Below are positions 8,558 to 16,987 of a stretch of 64,000 nucleotides of DNA, in pieces. The position numbers and the translations under genes were made by a program. Below the pieces are notes generated by a model. That model did not search any database. It was not told the origin of the DNA and saw only the letters and a program-made list of their open reading frames with translations. Source of the DNA: Scytonema sp035967975. Lineage in GTDB: Bacteria; Cyanobacteriota; Cyanobacteriia; Cyanobacteriales; Nostocaceae. Each line of letters starts with the position of its first letter. The stretch's first letter is position 1. The stretch spans positions 1-64,000 of the forward strand of contig JAWQFQ010000013.1 of the NCBI GenBank assembly GCA_035967975.1, given 5' to 3'.

Positions 8558-9046
8558 ATGGTATCCTATAAGGAAAATATTCGGTGTTCTTTTTCGCGCT
8601 TAATGATTCCTTACTTTGATGAAAATGGTAATCTACCACCAGGCGTGCATTTTTGTGATTGGGATGAGTTTAAAGAGAGGTTTGGGTATAATCTACGCCG
8701 CCGCAATTTAATTAATGGAATTGAATTCGTATTAAAGCTACTCAAGGCTGCTAAATGTCGGACTGCGTATTTAAATGGAAGTTTTGTAACATCTGAATCA
8801 AATCCTCAAGATTTCGATATGTGCTGGGACCGCGATGATGTAGATATCGAGTACTTGAGGAAAAATGCACGCTTGTTATTAAATTTTTATAACAGTGCAG
8901 CGCAAAAAGCTAGGTATGGAGGTGAAATTTATCCATCTGACCAACCTGTGGATGAGTCTACAATGTCAATAGAGTTTTTCCAACGGGACAGGCAGCAAAA
9001 CCGAAAAGGCATTATAGCTATTAATCTACGGGAGTGGGAGCCATGA
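8558..9046 (+). CDS. DUF6932-like putative nucleotidyltransferase, possible toxin of a TA pair
   Basis: The protein is 162 residues from ATG 8558, or 147 from ATG 8603 (MIPYFDENGNLPPG). The second matches the N-terminus I know for this family, but neither start has a clear ribosome-binding site. The core YLNGSFVTSESNPQDFDMCWD has the GS...DxD layout of a minimal nucleotidyltransferase (G-S, then D-F-D). Such NTases transfer a nucleotide to protein or RNA and occur as toxins (AbiEii, MNT, MenA types). The downstream XRE gene overlaps it by ATGA, which indicates translational coupling. Activity and target are unknown. Confidence 0.7.
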   Translation: MVSYKENIRCSFSRLMIPYFDENGNLPPGVHFCDWDEFKERFGYNLRRRNLINGIEFVLKLLKAAKCRTAYLNGSFVTSESNPQDFDMCWDRDDVDIEYLRKNARLLLNFYNSAAQKARYGGEIYPSDQPVDESTMSIEFFQRDRQQNRKGIIAINLREWEP

Positions 9047-9567
9047 TTAAAAATGAGCATGAATATCAAGTAACTAAATCTTGGATAGGAAAATTTCAAC
9101 AAGCGATTATTAGTTTGTCCCAAAATGAAGAGAAAAAGCAAAAAGACCCCGAAGGTTGGCAGCTAATCATTGATTCTTACTTTGCTCAAATTAAAAACCT
9201 GCTAGACGAAATAGCAGAATATGAATCTTTAGTAGACCATAATCCAGAAGACACTTTAATTTTACAAACTTCAAATACCAGACTTTCGGAGATGGGAGAG
9301 ATTTTAGTTAAAGCCAGAATAGCCAAAAAAATTAGTCTCAAGGAACTGGCTGCACTTACTAAATTCACATCCGAACAAATACAAGAATACGAAAATAAAG
9401 ATTACCAAAATGCTAGCTTTGATGCTGTAATCGAGGTAGCCGAAGCTCTCGGTATTAAGTTACAGCATTGTACTGTGGTGTCAAAAATTGACGATTTTCT
9501 TAGCAATGAACTTACGAAAGTCCGGCAATCTGAGCATATAGATACCGACTCTTTAGCAGCGTCTTAG
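9043..9567 (+). CDS. XRE-family HTH protein, putative antitoxin/repressor of the NTase pair
   Basis: This 174-residue protein starts inside the ATGA overlap with the NTase stop. The N-terminal 75 residues are helical and charged. A lambda-Cro-like helix-turn-helix lies at about 85-145 (LVKARIAKKISLKELAALTKF, then YENKDYQNASFDAVIEVAEALGI). The build, an N-terminal partner-binding segment plus an XRE domain downstream of a small enzyme gene, suits an antitoxin that represses its own operon. The perfect inverted repeat upstream of the pair is a candidate operator. The TA role is inference. Confidence 0.75.
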   Translation: MIKNEHEYQVTKSWIGKFQQAIISLSQNEEKKQKDPEGWQLIIDSYFAQIKNLLDEIAEYESLVDHNPEDTLILQTSNTRLSEMGEILVKARIAKKISLKELAALTKFTSEQIQEYENKDYQNASFDAVIEVAEALGIKLQHCTVVSKIDDFLSNELTKVRQSEHIDTDSLAAS

Positions 9568-9969
9568 TATGAGTTCGCGGACAAAGTGAAAATCTGAGAA
9601 CGAATTTACAGGAGTTTCAGACTCCTTAATTCGCGATAAAGGGGTTAAGGACGGTAAGGTAGACAGCAGTAATGGGAGTTACCGGGTTTCTAATTTTCGC
9701 TCTTTCCGAGTAGTATTGAGGCAGAGAGAGGAACGAGTTTCTCTGTTGAACGCCAAAATCTGACAAGAGCCAGCTTGTTTCTTATAGCGGCGAATTACTC
9801 AAGATGTCACAAACATTTTTGAAATAGGTATGAGATTTCACAAATAGATGGGCATACTGACTTTTAGGAGTTGAGGAGTCAGTGGATATGAGTAAAGTAG
9901 TAGATTTATTGCTAGAAATTCTCATATACCGTTTTGTGGAGCAGGGCTTGAAGTCTCTGGAGATGTTTC
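9568..9969. other. Spacer before the sensor-kinase operon
   Basis: No gene is seen. Around 9680-9720 is a partial copy of the ACCGGGTTTCTA palindrome family joined to a CCGAGTAGTATTGAG word. The remainder is unremarkable and presumably carries the promoter for the downstream kinase genes. Confidence 0.5.
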
Positions 9970-11949
9970 ATGTCAATTAGCCTTAAAAGGATTCTTAACA
10001 AACCAGAGTTGCTATCTCTACTTGAGAATTTAGTCGGTATACTTAATACTGCCATTGATGTTGAGCAGATGGATGGCACGAAACTGATGACCATTGGGGA
10101 GCAAACTTCGGACAACCGACATCCTATTGAGGTGTCGGGAGAGGTCATCGGTTGGGTGGTTGGGGGAGAACAGGCGACTTTAGTGGCTAATTTACTCTCG
10201 CTGCTGGCAAAACAGGAGGCTGAGAAGAAGGTACTTGCTAAAGAATTGCTGGAGCGATACCAAGAAATTGATTTGTTTGAAGATATTTCGACTCAACTCA
10301 CAACAAGCCTGGATAAGCGACAGATTGCTCAACTCGTGCTTCAGGAAATAAGTCAATTAATGGAATCGACTGCGGGTACAATCTTGCTTCTTAACCCAGA
10401 TGCGAGTGCATTTGAAATCATTGCTGAATTTGGTCAATTTTTTGACAGCGATCGCCCGGAACCGGGTCAAGGAATAATTGGGAATATTGTGCAATTGGGT
10501 CGAGCAGAAATTGTCAATGATGTCCAAGCCGATCCACGATTAAAAAGACCAACAAAAAATATGAGTGCTTTGGTGTGTGCGCCGTTGCGCGCGAAGGAAC
10601 GGGTAATCGGAGCGATCGCCATTGGTTCACACAAAACTGACTCATACACCACCGAACATCTCAAACTTGTGAGTATTTTTGCTTCTCAAACGGCGATCGC
10701 AATTGAAAAAGCTTTACTTTACGAACAAAGTTGTCAAGCCACTACTCAAGCAAAAGCTCAAGCAGAACTCCTTCAGCAAGCCCTCCACGATTTGCAACTC
10801 GCGCAAACCCAGTTAATTCAAAGCGAGAAAATGTCGAGTTTGGGACAACTCATCGCCGGAGTCGCTCATGAAATCAACAATCCAGTTAACTTTATTTGCG
10901 GTAACTTGAAGTATGTCGCAGAGTATGCGACAAAAGTACTACACCTGCTTGAGAGCTATCAAGAGGTTTTCCCCGTTCCTCCACAAGAGCTGCAATCAGA
11001 GCTAGACAATATCGATCTAGAATTTCTCATGCAGGATCTCCCCAAACTGCTGGATTCTATGAAGGTGGGTACCAATCGCATTGTAGAGATTGTAAAATCC
11101 CTCAAAAACTTCTCCCGTCATGATGAAGCGGAGATGAAAACTGTCAATATCCACGAAGGTATTGATGGTACGTTAATGATTCTTCACCATCGTCTAAAAG
11201 CTGCTCCTCACCATCCTGGGATTGCGGTTGTTAAAGACTATGGGGAACTTTCCTTAGTTGAGTGTTACCCCGGACAGTTGAATCAGGTCTTCATGAATAT
11301 CTTGGCAAATGCTATTGATGCGCTAGAAGACGAGATAGAGTGTCGGAAGTGGGATTTAAGCAATCACAAACAAGACTTTACCCCAACTATTCACATTCGT
11401 ACCGAAACTGTTGATGACAAGTGGATTGTGATTCGCATTGCGGATAATGGATCGGGTATGACTGAGGATGTCATGCGACGAATTTACGATCCATTCTTTA
11501 CAACAAAAGAGGTCGGTAAAGGGACAGGTTTGGGGATGGCGATCAGCCACCAAATTGTGGTCAACAGACATAGAGGAATTTTAAAGTGTCGTTCTCAATT
11601 GGGTGAAGGAACAGAATTTTGGATTCAAATTCCGGTGAGTTGTTCAACCGTAAATGCTTCTCTTGGACAAAGCAGCATAATATCTGCTACAAAGACAGCG
11701 ATCGCTCTCCAAAACTCCTCAACCGAATCATTACCTCCTCCTGATGCAGAGGGCTTCATCCCATCAGTCACTCCAATACTCCAACCGTCTGACCTTTTAG
11801 TCCGCCACATCCAACTCATCGAGAGGCTTTCGCAGCAAACACCAGATGTGAATGATTCATCTCCGGAGCGAATTTACTGGATGTTCCAACATAACCCAAT
11901 TTCGTTAAAGCTTTACGCTACTTTACTGTCAAGGTTGCTGTTGTTCTAA
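9970..11949 (+). CDS. GAF-domain sensor histidine kinase
   Basis: This is a 659-residue soluble kinase. After an N-terminal region of about 100 residues comes a GAF domain (about 100-250, DLFEDISTQLTTSLD to ASQTAIAIEKALLYEQ). A coiled-coil linker follows, then a HisKA-type dimerisation helix with the phospho-acceptor H300 (GVAHEINNPVNF). The HATPase domain spans about 430-553, with N box NILANAIDAL, G1 DNGSGM and G2 GKGTGLGMAI. The roughly 100-residue C-terminal tail is not recognised. There is no transmembrane segment, so the signal is cytosolic. It lies 35 bp before a hybrid kinase and upstream of a lone receiver, suggesting one phosphorelay operon. Confidence 0.88.
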   Translation: MSISLKRILNKPELLSLLENLVGILNTAIDVEQMDGTKLMTIGEQTSDNRHPIEVSGEVIGWVVGGEQATLVANLLSLLAKQEAEKKVLAKELLERYQEIDLFEDISTQLTTSLDKRQIAQLVLQEISQLMESTAGTILLLNPDASAFEIIAEFGQFFDSDRPEPGQGIIGNIVQLGRAEIVNDVQADPRLKRPTKNMSALVCAPLRAKERVIGAIAIGSHKTDSYTTEHLKLVSIFASQTAIAIEKALLYEQSCQATTQAKAQAELLQQALHDLQLAQTQLIQSEKMSSLGQLIAGVAHEINNPVNFICGNLKYVAEYATKVLHLLESYQEVFPVPPQELQSELDNIDLEFLMQDLPKLLDSMKVGTNRIVEIVKSLKNFSRHDEAEMKTVNIHEGIDGTLMILHHRLKAAPHHPGIAVVKDYGELSLVECYPGQLNQVFMNILANAIDALEDEIECRKWDLSNHKQDFTPTIHIRTETVDDKWIVIRIADNGSGMTEDVMRRIYDPFFTTKEVGKGTGLGMAISHQIVVNRHRGILKCRSQLGEGTEFWIQIPVSCSTVNASLGQSSIISATKTAIALQNSSTESLPPPDAEGFIPSVTPILQPSDLLVRHIQLIERLSQQTPDVNDSSPERIYWMFQHNPISLKLYATLLSRLLLF

Positions 11950-11984
11950 CTCCAGTCAATTATACCACTAAGGAAACATTAAGA

Positions 11985-14900
11985 ATGTCTAATCAAACGG
12001 TTACTCTGGATACTACAATATATCAAACGATGATTCAAGAACTTGGAACTTTGCAGCAGCAAGTTACTGAGTTAGAAGTAACTTTAGCAACACAATCACA
12101 GCAACAATCCACTGCCCTCCAAGAGGCAGAAAACTTCTTTAGTCTATCCCTAGATATGCTGTGTATTGCTGGAGCGGATGGCTATTTCAAGCGCCTCAAT
12201 CCATCTTGGCAAAAGACTTTGGGGTTCTTACCAGAAGAACTTTACGCCCAGCCGTACATTGATTTTGTTCATCCAGATGACCGGGAGGCGACGATCGCGA
12301 TCGCTCAGCAGTTACACGAAAGAACAGCGATTAACTTTGAGAATCGTTACCGTTGTAAGGATGGTTCTTACAAATGGCTAACCTGGGCATCTATACTCTG
12401 GGGTGAGAACCAGACGATTTATGCAGTGGCTCGCGATATTACTGAATATAAGCGATCGCAGGAAGCCCTGCGTCAGAGCAAACGAATCTTGAAACATAGC
12501 GAAGAACGGTACCGCTCTCTGGTAACTGCTACCACACAAATTGTCTGGGTAAGTACACCAGAAGGAATATGCTTTGAACTGACAGATTGGATAGCTTATA
12601 CAGGTCAAAGTCTCGCTGAAGCGGAGAACGGGGGCTGGATTAATGCCCTTCATCCCGATGATATTCCCCGCACCTCAGAAGTCTGGGGTGCTGCTGTGGC
12701 AAATTGCAGCCTCTATGAAACTGAATACCGAATTCGTGATAAAAACGGCTCCTATCGCCACTTTTTTGTCAGTGGTGCCCCGGTTTTAGAAGAAGATGGT
12801 AGCATCCGGGAGTGGGTTGGCACTTGTACTGATATTCACGATCGCAAACTAGCAGAAGCCGAAAATCAGCGTTTGATGGATATGTTGAATCATTCCAGTG
12901 ATGCGATTATCGTCCGCGACACAACAGACAAAATCACTTACTGGAATCAAGGGGCGGAACGACTCTACGGCTGGACTCGTGAGCAAGTCAAAGACCAGTC
13001 CATATCCACATTTTTACAAACTACCTTCCCACAACCACTAGAAGAAATCCAGACAGCATTGTTACAGCAAGGCTCTTGGGAAGGAGAACTGCAACATATC
13101 ACCCGCGATGCTAGACAACTGACCGTCCAGAGTCGTTGGACTCTGCAACGCGATTCTTCCGGTCAACCCTGCGCTGTACTAGAGATTAATACCGATATAA
13201 CAGCGCGTAAACAAGCAGAAATCGCGCTACGACAACTCAATGAAGAACTAGAAGCCAGAGTTGCAGAACGGACAGCGGCTTTGCAAAATACCTTGGCAGA
13301 AGCGCAGGGTTTAAATGCCATTTTGGATAACTTAGCGGATGGGCTGTTGGTAACCAACTCTTCGGGACAAATTACCCATTTCAATCCCGCCTTTTTAGGT
13401 ATGTATGCATTAAAAATAACCGAAGTATCTAGTCAAAAATACCGGGAATTGCTAATGCCCGGTTTAGCAGACTTAATAGAACGAACCCAGTCCCATCCTG
13501 GAGAAGTGTTCGCTGCTGAAGTGCTACTAGCAAAAGAACGTATCGGTCAGGCTGTTGCTACTAGCATTTTCAAAAAGACAGCCGCAAATGAACCAAGGGT
13601 CTGCTTCGGTTCTGCGCTACTCATCCGTGATGTGACAACGGAGAAGGAAATCGACCAAATGAAGACTGACTTCATCTCAACGGTTTCCCACGAACTTCGG
13701 ACTCCACTCACCTCTGTCCTTGGTTTTGCTTCCATTATTAAAGAGAAACTAGAAAATGACGTTTTCCCGTTCCTTTCTGCCGAAGACCGCAAGCTTCAAA
13801 AAACAATTAAGCGAGTGGATGATAATCTTAATATTATCGTGTCTGAAGCAGAAAGGCTGACCTCCCTCATTAATGATGTCTTGGATATCGCGAAAATGGA
13901 AGCGGGTAAGGTAGAATGGCAAATGCAGCCCTTCGACCCAACAGAATTAATTAATTGGGCAGCCAATTCCACTTCTGCATTGTTTGAAACTAATAATTTA
14001 CAGTTTCTGACAGAGATTGAACCTGAATTACCTCAGGTTGTAGGTGATCGCCACCGTCTGCTACAGGTTCTGATTAACTTGATTTCCAACGCAGTTAAGT
14101 TCACAGAATCTGGCTCTGTCACCTGTCGCGTCCAACAAAAGAACAATGGTATTTGTATCAGTGTTATTGACACTGGGATTGGTATTGCACCTGAAGACCA
14201 GCCCAAAGTCTTTGAGAAATTTCGACAGGTTGGTGACACCCTCACCGATAAACCCAAAGGTACAGGCTTAGGATTGCCTATTTGCAAACAAATTGTAGAC
14301 CATCACGGCGGTAGAATTTGGGTTGAAAGTGAACTGGGTAAAGGTAGCACTTTCTCATTCATAATTCCCATCTATGAAAGTGACAACAAAACCAGTGTAA
14401 CGCTTAATTTAGATGCATTGGTTAAACAACTGAAAGAACATGTCATCACAACAACCATCGCCTTGAATGAAAAGCGCAAAACGATTCTGGTTGTGGATGA
14501 TGATATCAATATTCGTGAACTGCTTCGTCAACAATTAGAAACCGAAGGTTACAACGTTCGGGAAGCAAAAGACGGCATGGACGCGATTCACCAAATCAAA
14601 ATAACTCGTCCTGACCTCATTCTCCTAGATGTAATGATGCCTCAGATTAACGGTTTTGATGTAGCAGCCGTTCTCAAAAACGATCCCCAAACAGCCGATA
14701 TTCCCATTATCATCCTATCAATTGTTGAAGATAAAGAGCGGGGTTATCGCATTGGTATTGATCGCTATTTGACTAAACCTATTAATGCAGAAAAACTTAT
14801 CAACGAAATTAGCTCACTGCTTTCCCAAGGAATTTCCAGTCAAAAGGTATTAGTTGTTGATAAAAATGCATCAACTTTAAAAATCCTCTCAGACGTACTA

Positions 14901-15086
14901 CAGACTCAGGGATACAGCGTTATTGAAGCCTCCGATCCCCAAGAATGCGTCCGTAAAGCCCTATTAGCTAAACCTGACATGATTATCATCGATTCCATCC
15001 TCTCTCAAGAAGCCGACTTGGTGAAAACCCTGCGGTTTGAAAAAGAGTTGGAGAATGTGTTTTTCATTATGCTATCCGATCGCTAA
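11985..15086 (+). CDS. Multi-PAS hybrid histidine kinase with two receiver domains, the second cut short
   Basis: This 1033-residue protein has four PAS/PAC units at about 45-155, 175-290, 300-415 and 440-550. HisKA carries H569 (STVSHELRTPLTSVLGF). HATPase spans about 680-795 (NLISNAVKF, DTGIGI, GTGLGL). A first receiver at about 833-945 has phospho-acceptor D882 (LILLDVMMP). A second receiver-like domain begins at about 954 (VLVVDKNAS) with candidate D1003 (IIIDS), but the protein stops at IMLSDR, roughly 30 residues short of a full receiver. It probably forms a phosphorelay with the preceding kinase and the next gene's receiver. The redox or light input of the PAS domains cannot be read from sequence. 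Confidence 0.9.
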   Translation: MSNQTVTLDTTIYQTMIQELGTLQQQVTELEVTLATQSQQQSTALQEAENFFSLSLDMLCIAGADGYFKRLNPSWQKTLGFLPEELYAQPYIDFVHPDDREATIAIAQQLHERTAINFENRYRCKDGSYKWLTWASILWGENQTIYAVARDITEYKRSQEALRQSKRILKHSEERYRSLVTATTQIVWVSTPEGICFELTDWIAYTGQSLAEAENGGWINALHPDDIPRTSEVWGAAVANCSLYETEYRIRDKNGSYRHFFVSGAPVLEEDGSIREWVGTCTDIHDRKLAEAENQRLMDMLNHSSDAIIVRDTTDKITYWNQGAERLYGWTREQVKDQSISTFLQTTFPQPLEEIQTALLQQGSWEGELQHITRDARQLTVQSRWTLQRDSSGQPCAVLEINTDITARKQAEIALRQLNEELEARVAERTAALQNTLAEAQGLNAILDNLADGLLVTNSSGQITHFNPAFLGMYALKITEVSSQKYRELLMPGLADLIERTQSHPGEVFAAEVLLAKERIGQAVATSIFKKTAANEPRVCFGSALLIRDVTTEKEIDQMKTDFISTVSHELRTPLTSVLGFASIIKEKLENDVFPFLSAEDRKLQKTIKRVDDNLNIIVSEAERLTSLINDVLDIAKMEAGKVEWQMQPFDPTELINWAANSTSALFETNNLQFLTEIEPELPQVVGDRHRLLQVLINLISNAVKFTESGSVTCRVQQKNNGICISVIDTGIGIAPEDQPKVFEKFRQVGDTLTDKPKGTGLGLPICKQIVDHHGGRIWVESELGKGSTFSFIIPIYESDNKTSVTLNLDALVKQLKEHVITTTIALNEKRKTILVVDDDINIRELLRQQLETEGYNVREAKDGMDAIHQIKITRPDLILLDVMMPQINGFDVAAVLKNDPQTADIPIIILSIVEDKERGYRIGIDRYLTKPINAEKLINEISSLLSQGISSQKVLVVDKNASTLKILSDVLQTQGYSVIEASDPQECVRKALLAKPDMIIIDSILSQEADLVKTLRFEKELENVFFIMLSDR

Positions 15087-15127
15087 CACTTCTACCTTGA
15101 ATTTTTAATACCAAAATTTAAAAACTT

Positions 15128-15505
15128 ATGACTCAGAAAATTCTTATTGTTGACGACGAACCCAATATCGTAATTTTAATGGAACAAGCCCTAGAAGCAC
15201 TAGAAGATGAGGGAGTTGAACTACTCACTGCTAGAAATGGAGAAGAAGCCCTCGAAACCATTAAAACTGAAAAACCAAACCTAGTTTTTCTTGATGTAAT
15301 GATGCCTAAAATGAATGGTCTGCAAGTTTGTCGAACTGTTAAATATGAACTGCAAATGACCGATATCTATATTGTGATGTTAACAGCAAAGGGACAGGAA
15401 TTTGATAAACAAAAAGGTATTGATGTCGGTGCTGATTTGTATCTGACTAAACCATTTCGTCCTAAGGAAGTTCTTGAGAAATCAAGGCAAGTCTTGGGGG
15501 TTTGA
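15128..15505 (+). CDS. Single-domain CheY-like response regulator
   Basis: This is a 125-residue stand-alone receiver. It has the acidic pocket (IVDDEPN), the phospho-acceptor D56 in LVFLDVMMPKMNG, the switch Thr in VMLTAKG and the conserved Lys in LTKPFRPKEV. There is no output domain, so it acts by protein contact or as a phosphate shuttle. It follows the hybrid kinase by 41 bp in the same direction and is the likely partner of the two kinases. Confidence 0.93.
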   Translation: MTQKILIVDDEPNIVILMEQALEALEDEGVELLTARNGEEALETIKTEKPNLVFLDVMMPKMNGLQVCRTVKYELQMTDIYIVMLTAKGQEFDKQKGIDVGADLYLTKPFRPKEVLEKSRQVLGV

Positions 15506-16232
15506 TGATAAAGTTTATGGGAAGTAGCCCTGAATTAAAATTCGGGCTAAAAGCTAAAACCCGTTAAAACGGTTTAGGGACTTCCAAATAAAAAAATATA
15601 CAAAAATTTCTTGTGGTACGGGCGTCTCGCCCGTCAAAACTGGGGGTAGGCGTAATACTGCTCGGATAAGCGAAAATTAGAGATTTTGGTACAAAACTTT
15701 TGATGCTTCCAATGTGGTGCCCGTGTCACAAATAATTCTTCATTGACAATCTCATCGCAATCTCATAGCGGTTGCCGTTATCTGGTAACAGTTCCAAATC
15801 AGCAGTAGTCCACCGTACCCGCTCAGTGACCATATACTTTCAACCTATTCTTTCTCCAAAACTGTCACGCAATTGTATCCTGCACCGTGAAAGTTCTTCA
15901 CATATGTATCGTTTCAATTCTACTGTACAACGCTCCCCCTACCTCATCCCTTCTCTGAAACGTAACAACTATGCTCTCATCATGAAGAATTTTCGAGGCT
16001 TTGAGACGAAGTTGTCACCCCGTCAGCTTCAGTACTACAAGGGAAGCGCGAAAATTAGAAACCCAGTTTTGCAGAAGTTAATGGGTTTGACTGCACCTCA
16101 TCCATTATTAATAGAGCAGTATTGTCTCAGGCTTTAGATATAACTTCATAGATAGATTTTCTATTGTAGAATCTGAGCTAGCATGAAGAAAAAACTTTCT
16201 TTTTTACTCTTGAAGACATACAACTAATAATT
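15506..16232. other. Gene-poor spacer with repeats
   Basis: About 730 bp. A stem-loop AGCCCTGAATT/AATTCGGGCT lies at 15526-15548, just after the response regulator, and may help end transcription. A short CTTGTGGTACGGGCG...CGCCCGTC element is at about 15609-15640, and AATACTGCTCGGATAAGCG is at 15651-15669. An open frame at 15772-16137 (121 codons) has no recognisable feature, so I do not call it a gene. Fragments of the GAAACCCAG and GAGCAGTATTG words recur near 16060-16125. Confidence 0.55.
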
Positions 16233-16779
16233 ATGATTATTCGTCCTTCATTCATTGCTTCCACCTTCATGGTTGCCAGTCTTAGTATTGGTACATTTTT
16301 CAGTATTGCTACCCCAGCTTCTGCTCAGCAAACTATAACTTGTGAAAGCCAGAATAATCGGAGAAATACTTGTTCGGTAAATACAAGTGGTAGAGTGAGG
16401 CTAATTAGACAATTGTCTGATGCGAGCTGTAGAGGAAATTGGGGCTATAGCAGAAATCGTATTTGGGTGAGGAATGGTTGCCGAGCTCAGTTCTCTGTTG
16501 CCGATCGCGGAGATGACAGGTACAACAGAAGAGATGACAGGTACNNNNNNNNNNNNNNNNNNNNNNNNNNNNNNNNNNNNNNNNNNNNNNNNNNNNNNNN
16601 NNNNNNNNNNNNNNNNNNNNNNNNNNNNNNNNNNNNNNNNNNNNAACAGAAGAGATGGCAGGTACAACAGAAGAGATGGCAGGTACAACAGAAGAGATGG
16701 CAGGTACAACAGAAGAGATGACAGGTACAACAGAAGAGATGGCAGGTACGACAGAAGAGATGACAGGTACTATAGATAG
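16233..16779 (+). CDS. Secreted DUF3011-like protein with NRRDxRY heptapeptide repeats (interrupted by an assembly gap)
   Basis: A signal peptide (ending near ATPASAQ) is followed by a DUF3011-type domain (CESQNNRRNTCSVNT, then VRLIRQLSDASCRGNWGY and GIWV-like RIWVRNGCRAQF) with paired cysteines. A tail of 7-residue repeats NRRD(G/D)RY follows, encoded by a 21-bp DNA unit. One full unit and a partial one lie before the 100-N gap, and six units lie after it (16645-16770), ending YYR-stop at 16779. The frame differs across the gap, which is expected if 100 N is a placeholder, so true length is unknown. The tail alternates basic, acidic and Tyr residues. Function is unknown; envelope or matrix location is inferred. 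Confidence 0.75.
16545..16644. other. Assembly gap (100 N) within 21-bp tandem repeat
   Basis: Exactly 100 undetermined bases, flanked on both sides by the same 21-bp unit. The real number of repeats is unknown. Confidence 0.99.
16645..16770 (+). repeat. Six 21-bp tandem units encoding NRRDxRY
   Basis: The unit AACAGAAGAGATGGCAGGTAC repeats six times with GGC/GAC alternation at one codon and one A-to-G change in the last unit. It is coding sequence of the DUF3011-like gene and continues leftward through the gap. Confidence 0.95.
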
Positions 16780-16987
16780 GTGGTGTGAAAATTGCAAAAC
16801 CTCAGAAACTCCGTATCGAACCCTCAGAAACCCGGTATCTTAGAGATACCGCGTTCCTCGCCTTTCACGAATGATGGAGGATAACTGTATGCATATAATT
16901 AGATGAATGTCAATGCAACATAAGTCCCATAAATAGAGACGCTAAATTATTAATAATAGGTGTAGTCTTTGAGGCTGTTGTCACCGT
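16780..16987. repeat. Spacer with imperfect GAAACCCGG palindrome
   Basis: GAAACCCGGTATCT/AGATACCGCGTTCC (16827-16856) is a degraded copy of the palindrome family present at 4753, 47818 and 57177. The rest is AT-rich leader of the next gene. Confidence 0.6.

Noticed and set aside
15772..16137. 121-codon open frame
   Set aside because: It has no ribosome-binding site, odd composition, and overlaps GAAACCCAG and GAGCAGTATTG dispersed-repeat text.
16645..16770. Regular 21-bp repeats that could suggest a CRISPR array
   Set aside because: The units are directly contiguous with no spacers and encode a continuous heptapeptide repeat.
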